Positions 1 through 6,349 of a DNA stretch of 8,377 bases are shown here, in pieces. The number at the start of each line of letters is the position of its first letter. Positions within the stretch are counted from its first letter, which is position 1. The notes under the pieces are model-generated. The model was given only the letters and a program-made list of their open reading frames with translations, searched no databases and was not told the DNA's origin. The stretch is taken from the NCBI GenBank assembly GCA_036512955.1, contig DATBZX010000140.1:1-8377 (forward strand). The letters are read 5' to 3'. This DNA is from DASRAA01 sp036512955. Its GTDB lineage: Bacteria > Acidobacteriota > Terriglobia > Terriglobales > Acidobacteriaceae. The position numbers and the translations under genes are program-made.

Positions 1-182
1 AGATCATTCCTGCGGAAACTCTCTTTGACACGATCAGCGTTCCGCCCATGGAGTCGATTCCCCGCGCGCCGCTACCGCTTCCTGCCGAGCCTACTGGGGT
101 CGAGCCCGTGATAGCTGACGCTACACCCGTGAACGCCGACCTGCAGCCGTCCACTCCTGACGTCCCGAGCCACAATGCCTAA
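1..182 (+). CDS. tatB: C-terminal part of a probable TatB (twin-arginine translocase subunit), 5' end outside window
   Basis: An open frame runs in from the left edge (codons in phase from base 3) and stops at TAA 180-182. The visible 59 residues are proline-rich (13 Pro) and acidic, with one Arg, and show no domain. This is the composition of the disordered tail that follows the membrane and amphipathic helices of TatA/TatB proteins. The assignment rests mainly on context: the frame overlaps the start of tatC by 8 nt (175-182), the arrangement expected of a translationally coupled tatB-tatC pair. In Tat export, TatB and TatC together bind the twin-arginine signal peptide at the inner membrane. 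The helical part that would prove the family is outside the window, so TatA or an unrelated membrane protein cannot be excluded. Confidence 0.6.
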   Translation, partial: IIPAETLFDTISVPPMESIPRAPLPLPAEPTGVEPVIADATPVNADLQPSTPDVPSHNA

Positions 183-981
183 TCCTGTACTGGAAAAAGC
201 CCAGAAGCGTGGCTCCGAAGAAATGACGGGCATGAGTTTCCTCGAACACCTCGAGGAACTGCGCCGCCGCATCATCTACAGCTTCCTCTACGTCGTGGCC
301 GGATTCTGCGCCTGCTGGTGGTTTCACGAGCAGATTTTTGCGCTCATGCAGAAGCCCATCATGGTCGCCCTCGCGGCCCACCAGATGGAGCAGAAGCTGG
401 TTTACCTCAACCCCACCGACCCCTTCAATATGTACTTGAAGATCTCGTTTATCGCTGGGGTCTTCGTGGCGTCTCCGTTCGTCCTCTACCAGATTTGGCT
501 GTTTATTTCGCCCGGCCTTTATCGCAACGAGCGGCGATACGTGATGCCGTTCATGTTCAGCACCGTCGGTCTGTTCCTGGCCGGCGGCCTGTTCGCCTAC
601 AAGATGGTGTATCCCGCCGCCCTCGACTTCCTCATTGGCTGGAGCGTGCAGTTCAAGCCGATGATCACCATCGGCGAGTACACCGACCTGTTCCTGACCA
701 TCATTCTCGGCCTCGGCATCGTCTTCGAGATGCCGATCCTCGTCTTTTTTCTGTCGCTGATGGGCATCCTGACCGCCGGCTGGATGTGGCGCAACTTGCG
801 CTATTCGATCCTGGTCATCTTCATCATCGCCGCGGTGATCACCCCCACCACTGACATCATGAACATGTGCATCTTCGCGGCCCCCATGATCGTTCTCTAC
901 CTGGTCAGCATCGCGATTGCGTGGTTCGTGCATCCCGCGCAACGCCGCAAGCGGGCCGAGAAGTCCGGCGGAGAATCGTAG
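175..981 (+). CDS. tatC: Sec-independent protein translocase TatC
   Basis: TatC is the polytopic inner-membrane core of the Tat system. It recognises twin-arginine signal peptides and, with TatB and TatA, exports folded proteins. The 268 residues are close to the usual ~250-260. The family signature is clear: FLEHLEELRRR at 22-32 (E28 and R30 match the N-terminal Glu/Arg of E. coli TatC), YLKISFIAGVFVASPFVLYQ at 87-106, PGLYRNERR at 113-121 (E119 is the conserved periplasmic-loop Glu), FEMP at 184-187 and ITPTTD at 222-227. About six hydrophobic segments are visible, and the C-terminus is basic and cytoplasmic. The ATG at 175 lies inside the preceding frame and gives the expected short leader before the first helix; coupling to tatB probably drives translation. 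No missing key residue was seen. Confidence 0.96.
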   Translation: MPNPVLEKAQKRGSEEMTGMSFLEHLEELRRRIIYSFLYVVAGFCACWWFHEQIFALMQKPIMVALAAHQMEQKLVYLNPTDPFNMYLKISFIAGVFVASPFVLYQIWLFISPGLYRNERRYVMPFMFSTVGLFLAGGLFAYKMVYPAALDFLIGWSVQFKPMITIGEYTDLFLTIILGLGIVFEMPILVFFLSLMGILTAGWMWRNLRYSILVIFIIAAVITPTTDIMNMCIFAAPMIVLYLVSIAIAWFVHPAQRRKRAEKSGGES

Positions 982-1006
982 TGGCATAGCCTTACGACAC
1001 CTATTG

Positions 1007-1033
1007 AGAAGTGGTTGAGTTAGGGTCACTTCT
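1007..1033 (+). terminator. Possible weak terminator hairpin after tatC
   Basis: AGAAGTG (1007-1013) pairs perfectly with CACTTCT (1027-1033) around a 13-nt loop, 25 nt after the tatC stop. There is no run of T after the stem, so this is at best a weak or Rho-assisted terminator, or an mRNA-stabilising stem. It is called from position and complementarity only. Confidence 0.3.
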
Positions 1034-1090
1034 GGATCTCTGAGCCCTCCGCAGGTCGTAACCAAAACGAAAGTGCGTGAGAGTACAGGT

Positions 1091-1150
1091 CGTCGTTCAG
1101 ATAAGTGACGGCCTTATGCGAAAGCGTAGGAAGTTTCCTTTTGCGGAAAC
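1091..1150 (+). other. Three tandem hairpins upstream of the TIR gene
   Basis: Three stems follow each other closely. The first pairs 1091-1097 with 1104-1110 (7 bp including two G-U pairs, 6-nt loop). The second pairs CCTTATGC (1112-1119) with GCGTAGG (1124-1130) around a GAAA tetraloop, with one bulged base. The third pairs GTTTCC (1133-1138) with GGAAAC (1145-1150) around a 6-nt loop. None has a T-tract. They lie upstream of the predicted promoter of the TIR gene, so they would belong to the tatC transcript end or to a separate small RNA. No known RNA family was recognised. Confidence 0.35.
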
Positions 1151-1179
1151 CCCAACCGACGGCTGTACTAACAGAATTA

Positions 1180-1208
1180 TTGACCCGAAACCATCTTCGC
1201 GGTATTCT
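1180..1208 (+). promoter_or_regulatory. Predicted sigma70-type promoter for the TIR/nSTAND operon
   Basis: TTGACC (1180-1185, 5 of 6 consensus) and TATTCT (1203-1208, 4 of 6) are separated by exactly 17 nt. The start of transcription would fall near 1215, leaving a leader of about 40 nt before the TTG start at 1257. No operator-like repeat was seen around it. Confidence 0.45.
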
Positions 1209-1243
1209 CCGGCCACTTGACAGTTCCAGAATTGCGCCGGGTT

Positions 1244-1259
1244 GAGGAGTTTCCAGTTG
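1244..1259 (+). promoter_or_regulatory. Shine-Dalgarno site deciding a TTG start
   Basis: GAGGAG (1244-1249) is followed by a 7-nt spacer and TTG (1257-1259). There is no ATG near the beginning of the TIR domain, and the in-frame GTG at 1266 is too far from the ribosome site, so TTG at 1257 is the best start. Confidence 0.65.
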
Positions 1260-2696
1260 CCGATCGTGCCGGGTTTTAAGTATGACCTGTTTGTAAGCTA
1301 TGCCCACGCCAACGACAAACCCTGGGGTTGGGTCAGCGATTTTATTGGTACTTTGAAGGCCGAACTGGAAAGCAAGAGCCGCGATTTCAATGTCTGGTGG
1401 GACCCCGGCCTTCGGACCGGCGAGGACTTCAACCTGGCCATCGGCAGTGCGATCTCCGAAAGTGCTATCTTCCTGTCCGTTCTTTCTACCGCGTACGGCG
1501 ACTCCACCTACTGCAAGAAAGAGGTTGAGGAGTTCCGCCAACAACGCCATCCTGCTTTCGGTCTCACGGTTGGGACGCTAAGCCGATTTCAGACAATTGT
1601 CATCGACGGTGATTTTGCCAAGGAGAACTGGCCTCCTGAGTTGCGAACTACATCTCCCTGTCCGTTCTACAGCGACACAGTGCCTCTCTTCAGCAAGCCT
1701 GACAAACTCGATAGCGCCAGCCCCTGGATCAAGAATCTCTGGAGGGTGCGGGACTCCATTTGGGCCACGCTAGATGAGATGCAAAGGCAGCGCAAGAATG
1801 GCGTAGCCGTAGAGCGCTCCTACGACGCTGCCACCATCGGCACAGGCCAGGGGAGGACGGTGTATCTCGCCGAGGTGACCGACGATCTTTACAATCGACG
1901 CGAGAACCTGCGTACCTCCTTGGCGCAAACCAACGAGTTGCAGGTGTTGCCCTGGTCTGACGCGGGAGCCCCGCCCTCCTCCGGCCTCGACGTGTTGTCC
2001 GTGCACTTGTTCGGGGCGTATCCCGGACGTCCCCAACCGGGCACGGACCTGTCTCTTCCGCGCCTGCAACTGGACGCAACGCTACGTGGTAATCCCGCCC
2101 GCCGTCCTCTGGTCTGGGTCGCTCGCGATCTGGACGTTGACAAAGTGGAGACTGACGCCCACAAGCAATTCCTTTCGGATCTCTCGACCCGTAGCGATAT
2201 CGAAGTGCTGCGGACCGACTTCGAGGATCTCAAGGACGAAGTTGCCAGAAGGATGCCGAAAAGCCCCGCCCCTGCACTGAAAAAATCGCAGGCCCGCGAA
2301 GACCCCATTGTCCACATCTGGTATCAATCCGGCGATCCCTCTTCTCTCATGCCGTTGAAGCAGTATCTTCAGCAAAAGAATTGCGGAATATCCGTCTTCG
2401 ACTACGCGACGACTCAGCCGGAAAAACTGCAGTCTAGGCTGGCGATTTGCGACGGCTTGGTGGTGCCCTATTCCTCTGCAACCAAATCATGGGCAGAGAA
2501 TGTAATGACGGAGGCCTTCAGCATTCGCAGGCGCGAGGAGCGGCCTATAGCCTTTGCAGCCGTCGAAATGCCGCCCACCACCACCGAAGAGTTCAATTTC
2601 GAACACCCACGGGTCGTCTCCGTTCATGCCTCTCAGGCTGGCGGCTTTCAAGACATCGACGCGTTTCTCTCCAAGTTGGAACAGGCAGATGTCTAG
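1257..2696 (+). CDS. TIR-domain protein with two further TIR-like modules, partner of an nSTAND NTPase
   Basis: This is a soluble 479-residue protein with no signal peptide or membrane segment. Residues ~7-135 form a TIR domain: YDLFVSYAHAND (9-20), WWDPGLRTGEDF (47-58), then STAYGDSTYCKKEVEEF (77-93). E89 sits where the catalytic Glu of NAD-cleaving TIR domains lies, so enzymatic activity is plausible but inferred. Residues ~195-335 (TVYLAEVTDDLYNRRENL, then LDVLSVHLFGAYPG) and ~350-475 (VHIWYQSGD, then CDGLVVPYS) look like two more TIR/Rossmann-like modules of the sort I recall beside nSTAND1 ATPases. The TTG at 1257 is chosen because GAGGAG (1244-1249) lies 7 nt upstream and the TIR strand begins soon after; a TTG at 1242 would leave that ribosome site inside the gene. 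The 3' end overlaps the next gene by 8 nt, implying coupled synthesis of the two proteins. Confidence 0.85.
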   Translation: MPIVPGFKYDLFVSYAHANDKPWGWVSDFIGTLKAELESKSRDFNVWWDPGLRTGEDFNLAIGSAISESAIFLSVLSTAYGDSTYCKKEVEEFRQQRHPAFGLTVGTLSRFQTIVIDGDFAKENWPPELRTTSPCPFYSDTVPLFSKPDKLDSASPWIKNLWRVRDSIWATLDEMQRQRKNGVAVERSYDAATIGTGQGRTVYLAEVTDDLYNRRENLRTSLAQTNELQVLPWSDAGAPPSSGLDVLSVHLFGAYPGRPQPGTDLSLPRLQLDATLRGNPARRPLVWVARDLDVDKVETDAHKQFLSDLSTRSDIEVLRTDFEDLKDEVARRMPKSPAPALKKSQAREDPIVHIWYQSGDPSSLMPLKQYLQQKNCGISVFDYATTQPEKLQSRLAICDGLVVPYSSATKSWAENVMTEAFSIRRREERPIAFAAVEMPPTTTEEFNFEHPRVVSVHASQAGGFQDIDAFLSKLEQADV

Positions 2697-4971
2697 CATC
2701 GCTGCGGCCGTTTCTGCCTCCTCACTGAGCTCTGCCCGCCCGTATCCGGGCCTGCGTCCTTTTGAAGAGGGAGATTCCGACTGGTTCTTCGGCCGCTCCG
2801 GCGAAATCAATGAACTGCTGAAGCGTCTGCGCCGGGTGCGCTTTGTCGCCATCGTAGGTCCGTCGGGCTGTGGCAAGTCTTCGCTGATCAAGGCCGGTGT
2901 TCTGCCATCGGTGAGAGATGGCTATCTCGATTCATCATGGTCAATCGCCACGTTTCGTCCCGGCGAGCAGCCTCTCGACAACCTGCCACACGCTGTCTCC
3001 GCCGCAATTTCTGCTGATTTCGAGGGCGTTCGCAAACTGCTCGACAGCGGCTCCTTGGGCCTGATTAAGGCGATCCAGGCCAAGCAGCTTGCTTCCGGCA
3101 ACAAGCTCCTCATATTGGTGGACCAGTTTGAGGAGTTGTTTCAATTCGCCCAGCGGCACGGAGACCAGTCGCAGGAAGAAGTGAAGGCATTTCTGAAACT
3201 TCTGCTGAGCGCTGCCAGCTCAGACGATATTCCACTCTATTTAGTGCTCACCATGCGCATGGAGTGGCTCAGCGAGTGTGCTACCTACGTTGGACTGGCT
3301 GAGGCCATCAACGAAGGTATCTATCTGGTGCCGCAGATGAGCCGCCGGCAATTTCAGCAGGTGATTCTTAACCCAATCGACAAGGCTAATGGGGCAATTA
3401 CTACGACCCTGCTGGACGGGATGCTGAATGACCTCGGCGGCCGCAGCGATCAGCTTCCCGTGCTGCAACACGCCCTGATGCGGTTGTGGGAACGCAGACG
3501 GCCCGGCGAACCGATAGACATCGCGGATTACGACGCGGTCGGCACCTTCTCCAATTGCCTCTCCAATCACGCCGAGGAGATCTTCGCCGAGTTGAGTGCC
3601 CAGCAGCAGAAGGTCGCCGAACTGCTCTTCCGCTCCATCACGCAGGTCTATAAGAACCGCAAGATTCGCCGTCCCAGGCCGTTCAGTGAACTCGCCAGTG
3701 TGCCGGGCATGGATGCGACGGAGTTGAAGGCGGTGATCGAGGCATTCGGCAGGCAGGGCCGCTCTTTCCTCTTCACCAGTGAAGGCCCCCTCGGACCCTC
3801 CTCCGTCATGGACATTTCTCACGAGGCCCTCATGCGGCAATGGGGCCGGCTCGCTGCTTGGGTCGAGGACGAAGCCGAACAGGAGGCCCGGCTGGGTCGC
3901 TTGCGGGAAGACGCGGCGGAGTGGGACCGCACCGGTAGAAAAGACCGCAGCGTTCTTTATGGCGGCTACAAACTGCAGAAGGCCGAGGAAGTACGCCCGC
4001 GCCTCACGGACTCTAAGACCGAGGGCGACTTCCTGCGTGCCAGCCGCAAGGCCGAGAGATCGGCCAAGCTCTTGCGAGGTGGCGCGCTTTTTCTACCGCT
4101 GCTGTTGCTCGTTGCCGTTTTTGCGGTATATGCAGTTGTGCAGCAATCTCGCGCGAGAGAGGCCGAAACTGCCCGCGCGGCCATTCAGAAGCTTGCGGAA
4201 GAACAGGAGCGCGCTCGCGAACAGGCGGAAAAGTTGACTCAGATGGCTACCGAGGCGCTTTACCAAGCAACGAAGGCCGAAGAACAGTCCAAAGCCGCCG
4301 ACGCCCGTACCGAGCTCCAAGGACATATGGTCATTAGCGCCAGCGAAGCCTATGAGGCGGCTCAACTGGCCGAAAGCCACCTGATCGAAAAGGAAGAAAT
4401 TCTGCAGCAGGACATGGATATCCGCAAAGACGCGGAAACCGTCGCCCGCGATAAAAAAGAAATGGATGCGGCGATAGTCCAGACTCAAACTGTAAAGGTC
4501 GATGCCGCGCATCGGTCAGCGGAGGCAGCCGCCATCCTCGCTAATGCCCGCCTGCTGAACCCTCGCCAGATCAGCGCTTCGGATTTGTTCGATATCTCGA
4601 AGGGCACGGTCATCACCGATTGGAGCGGACGCGGGCAGGGCGGCGACACGACGAGCAAGGGCGGTTCCGACACAGAGGTATGCGGAGAAATCTCCAACGT
4701 GACCAAGCACCCTGCAGACATGTTCAGCGGGTCTGCGGGCTCTCCCTGCAAGGCAACTGTCTTTGCCGACAAGCAGCCCGTCGGCACCGAACACTGGATT
4801 GCATGGAAAACGAGTCGTGAAGTAACGGTTCAGAGCCTCGGATTGTTCGCGGCGCATGACGGGGTTCGCGTGCGGCGCTCATTCAGCTCTGTCAAGTTTT
4901 ATGTGAGGAAGAAGGGCCTGTGGGTTGCAGTGAAGGACTATAGGCCGCAGCTCAGCGCTGCGTATGAGTAG
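2689..4971 (+). CDS. Membrane-anchored nSTAND1 NTPase with stalk and C-terminal beta-sandwich-like domain, cut short by TAG
   Basis: The 760 residues begin with the nSTAND1 lead-in RPYPGLRPFEEGDSDWFFGR (17-36). Walker A is GPSGCGKSS (57-65), Walker B is LLILVDQFEELF (140-151), and the sensor strand is LVLTMR (185-190). A winged-helix part ends in DISHEALMRQWGRLAAW (375-391). A single hydrophobic helix (~465-484) follows a basic stretch (RKAERSAKLLR), predicting N-inside topology. After it come a long Ala/Glu/Lys-rich probable coiled coil (~485-620) and a domain from ~627 (SDLFDIS, DMFSG, VFADKQPVGTEHWIAW, SLGLFAAHDG) resembling discoidin-like beta-sandwiches of secreted proteins. WD40 or TPR repeats, common at this position, are absent. 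STAND proteins are ATP-dependent switches, so sensing a periplasmic signal and activating the TIR partner is the inferred role. The ATG overlaps the TIR gene end by 8 nt; the upstream in-frame ATG at 2554 would bury 45 residues in that gene. The TAG truncates the last domain. Confidence 0.85.
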   Translation: MSSIAAAVSASSLSSARPYPGLRPFEEGDSDWFFGRSGEINELLKRLRRVRFVAIVGPSGCGKSSLIKAGVLPSVRDGYLDSSWSIATFRPGEQPLDNLPHAVSAAISADFEGVRKLLDSGSLGLIKAIQAKQLASGNKLLILVDQFEELFQFAQRHGDQSQEEVKAFLKLLLSAASSDDIPLYLVLTMRMEWLSECATYVGLAEAINEGIYLVPQMSRRQFQQVILNPIDKANGAITTTLLDGMLNDLGGRSDQLPVLQHALMRLWERRRPGEPIDIADYDAVGTFSNCLSNHAEEIFAELSAQQQKVAELLFRSITQVYKNRKIRRPRPFSELASVPGMDATELKAVIEAFGRQGRSFLFTSEGPLGPSSVMDISHEALMRQWGRLAAWVEDEAEQEARLGRLREDAAEWDRTGRKDRSVLYGGYKLQKAEEVRPRLTDSKTEGDFLRASRKAERSAKLLRGGALFLPLLLLVAVFAVYAVVQQSRAREAETARAAIQKLAEEQERAREQAEKLTQMATEALYQATKAEEQSKAADARTELQGHMVISASEAYEAAQLAESHLIEKEEILQQDMDIRKDAETVARDKKEMDAAIVQTQTVKVDAAHRSAEAAAILANARLLNPRQISASDLFDISKGTVITDWSGRGQGGDTTSKGGSDTEVCGEISNVTKHPADMFSGSAGSPCKATVFADKQPVGTEHWIAWKTSREVTVQSLGLFAAHDGVRVRRSFSSVKFYVRKKGLWVAVKDYRPQLSAAYE

Positions 4972-5181
4972 GGCGGAAGCTGTGGCAATTCGCCCTGTTT
5001 TCCCCCGCCCGCCCCCAACTACGCTCCGGGATCGGTTCTGGCCGTTTGCATCAACGTCCCGCCCACCACTGGGCAAGAGTTCCGTGCCGGCTTTGTGCAG
5101 AATACAAGTAGATTCGAGCAAGTTTCTGGCCCCCGGGTCCTGCAGCTCGACGGCTACAGCAACGCCGGCTGCCATAAGTAA
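4972..5181 (+). pseudogene. In-frame continuation of the nSTAND gene beyond TAG, encoding the missing end of its C-terminal domain
   Basis: Directly after TAG 4969-4971, the same frame stays open for 69 codons to TAA 5179-5181. It encodes sequence that looks like the missing last strands of the preceding domain: GGSCGNSPCF, then PGSVLAVCINVPPTTGQEFR, AGFVQNTS, GPRVLQLDGY. The ending FRAxFVQ...GPRVxxLDG is what I remember from beta-sandwich domains of secreted bacterial proteins that also carry the upstream HWIAW and FAAHDG motifs. By hand count about 70% of third positions are G or C, as in real genes here. The stretch has four cysteines; the part before the TAG that follows the membrane helix has only two, giving six in a compartment where disulfides form. 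It has no start codon or ribosome site of its own, so it is made only by readthrough or is the residue of a recent nonsense mutation. The full-length protein would have 830 residues. Confidence 0.75.
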
Positions 5182-5183
5182 GC

Positions 5184-5198
5184 CCCGCCGCCGGCGGG
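5184..5198 (+). terminator. GC-rich hairpin just after the second stop of the nSTAND frame
   Basis: CCCGCC (5184-5189) pairs with GGCGGG (5193-5198) around GCC; an alternative is the perfect palindrome CCGCCGGCGG (5188-5197). It begins 2 nt after TAA 5179-5181. Only two T follow, so intrinsic termination would be weak. The position fits an operon ending at 5181 better than at 4971. Confidence 0.4.
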
Positions 5199-5246
5199 TT
5201 CCGAAATTCTCGGCGCCTGACGGCTGATCCACAATCGCTCTCTTTC

Positions 5247-5377
5247 CTCCGTGCGCTCCGTGTTCTCCGTGCTGAAGACCGCCGTCTTCTCTGTGCCGCG
5301 GTGTCTCTGTGGTGGATTCTGTTTTTGCCTTTGTCTTTACCCGAGAATTTCTCCGTGCGCTCCGTGCCTCCGTGGTG
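5247..5377. repeat. Clusters of CTCCGTG/CTCTGTG short repeats
   Basis: CTCCGTG occurs at 5247, 5256 and 5265 (period 9) and again at 5351, 5360 and 5368 (period 8-9). Between these clusters are CTCTGTG at 5289 and 5305, with the variant CGCGGTG at 5297. On the other strand this reads as CACGGAG/CACAGAG units. Runs of this kind are common between genes in Acidobacteriota, Planctomycetota and Chloroflexota as I recall them, and they produce spurious reading frames containing strings such as TETPRHRE, which appears here too. The region 5199-5454 otherwise holds no gene that I can support, and I see no clear promoter for the downstream gene in it. Confidence 0.75.
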
Positions 5378-5454
5378 AAGGGGACTTTCGCTGCCTCCCC
5401 CATTTGCCCACGTCCGCAAGGAACTGCTAGTGTTTCTTGACGCCTCTCCGGACC

Positions 5455-6075
5455 ATGAAGACCACTGCCCGACTGATGTTCGCCGTTCTCCTTGCAGGCC
5501 TGCCGCTACTTGCTCAACAAAATACGCCCGCCCCTGCGCCCGCTCCACCCACCGATTCGGTAGAAGCTCTGCGCACGCCGGGATGGAACAAAGGCATCTT
5601 CGTTGGCGGGAGCACCTCGTTCGCCAACACCCCCAGCGCGCAGACTTTTTTGGCGGGCGCGCGCTTCGGCCGAGTGCTGACCCACGAGCTCGGCTCCAAC
5701 GCTCTCCGCGGATCGTTTGAGATGGCGGTGGACATCATTCCCATCAACGAATTCTGGATTGGCGGCCACGCGCAGTATGCCGGCGCCATCGATCCGTTTA
5801 TCGCTAAGTGGAATTTCACCGGCGGCAAAACTGTCTCCCCATATCTTGCTGCAGTTGGAGGCGTAGTTTTCAGCTCCAGCAATCTACCTCCCGGCAACAC
5901 CTCGCAAGTGAACTTCACCAGTGGTGCCGAGATGGGCGCACAGTGGTTCCGGCACGAGCGAAACTCCCTCGATTTTGCAGTGAAGATCTACCACCTATCG
6001 AACGCGTCGCTGGGGACGTTGAACCCGGGCATCAATGGCGCGGTGCAGTTCATGGTCGGCTACACCTGGCACTGA
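5455..6075 (+). CDS. PagL-like lipid A 3-O-deacylase (acyloxyacyl hydrolase family), outer membrane
   Basis: The 206-residue protein begins MKTTARLMFAVLLAGLPLLA, a typical Sec signal peptide with likely cleavage after residue 20, followed by a Pro/Ala-rich linker and alternating beta strands ending in an aromatic residue near the C-terminus (VGYTWH). The size and the motif KIYHLSNASLGTLNPGIN (177-194) match the PagL/acyloxyacyl hydrolase family. These are small outer-membrane barrels that remove the 3-O-linked acyl chain from lipid A. H180 and S182 align with the catalytic His and Ser of Pseudomonas PagL. The third member, a Glu 14 residues after the His in that enzyme, is N194 here, so activity is uncertain. 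ATG 5455 is preferred over TTG 5437 because it starts a clean signal peptide. It lacks an obvious ribosome site, stands alone and follows the repeat-rich gap. Confidence 0.75.
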   Translation: MKTTARLMFAVLLAGLPLLAQQNTPAPAPAPPTDSVEALRTPGWNKGIFVGGSTSFANTPSAQTFLAGARFGRVLTHELGSNALRGSFEMAVDIIPINEFWIGGHAQYAGAIDPFIAKWNFTGGKTVSPYLAAVGGVVFSSSNLPPGNTSQVNFTSGAEMGAQWFRHERNSLDFAVKIYHLSNASLGTLNPGINGAVQFMVGYTWH

Positions 6076-6349
6076 GGCCGGTGCTTGGATCTTCGTTGCC
6101 GTAAGTCCAATGAAATTCGCCGACGCTGCGCCGAATAGTTCATCTGAGATCTGAGAAACGTTAGTTCAAATACTTGATAACAGACAGGCAGGGAATGTCA
6201 TCCTGGAGCGCGGATGGGCTAAGCTACTGCCGGGCGCAGGTTATTACTTCCATTATAACGTTTGGTAATTAAGCGCCATTTGCCGACTTCCCGATATTTC
6301 TGCGCAATCGCAATTGCATTGTTTTTGAATTCCGATATCCTCAGAACTT
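6076..6349. other. Intergenic region between the PagL-like gene and ftcD
   Basis: No gene is supported in these 274 nt. An imperfect inverted repeat (ATTCGCCG at 6115-6122 with CGCCGAAT at 6129-6136, one mismatch, 6-nt loop) may mark the end of the PagL-like transcript. The right half is AT-richer than the genes and probably carries the ftcD promoter. The best -10-like strings are TATAAC (6254-6259) and TATCCT (6336-6341), but neither has a convincing -35 partner. GCAATTGC (6310-6317) is a perfect 8-bp palindrome. A tandem CTGAGAT/CTGAGAA lies around 6144-6157. Confidence 0.5.

Larger units (their letters stand above)
982..1256. other. Intergenic region between tatC and the TIR gene
   Basis: No convincing gene is seen in this 275-nt gap. 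It contains an inverted repeat just after tatC, three consecutive small hairpins, an 8-bp direct repeat CAGGTCGT (1052-1059 and 1086-1093), and a promoter-like element followed by a Shine-Dalgarno sequence at its right end. By eye it is less GC-rich than the flanking genes. Confidence 0.7.

Noticed and set aside
121..1065. Long minus-strand open frame opposite tatC
   Set aside because: It is an antisense shadow of tatC. Its translation is rich in His, Asp, Glu and Gly with no domain, while the plus strand has every TatC motif.
1217..1222. Perfect TTGACA as a -35 box for the TIR gene
   Set aside because: No -10-like sequence lies 16-18 nt downstream, and transcription would start inside or after the TTG start region. 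The pair at 1180/1203 is better.
2554..2688. Upstream in-frame ATG giving an 805-residue nSTAND protein
   Set aside because: The extra 45 residues are Pro/Ser-rich, overlap the end of the TIR gene in another frame, and lie before the normal family start. ATG 2689 at the gene junction fits better.
5437..5442. TTGACG as start codon or -35 box for the PagL-like gene
   Set aside because: As a -35 it is only 12 nt from the ATG. As a TTG start it would add six residues ahead of a complete signal peptide.
4879..5548. Overlapping minus-strand frames across the repeat region
   Set aside because: They are generated by the CACGGAG/CACAGAG repeats (for example TETPRHRE) and by the antisense of the nSTAND end; no family resemblance.
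6254..6259. TATAAC as the ftcD -10 box
   Set aside because: No acceptable -35 element 16-18 nt upstream (the sequence there is CGGGCG-like) and no extended -10 TG.
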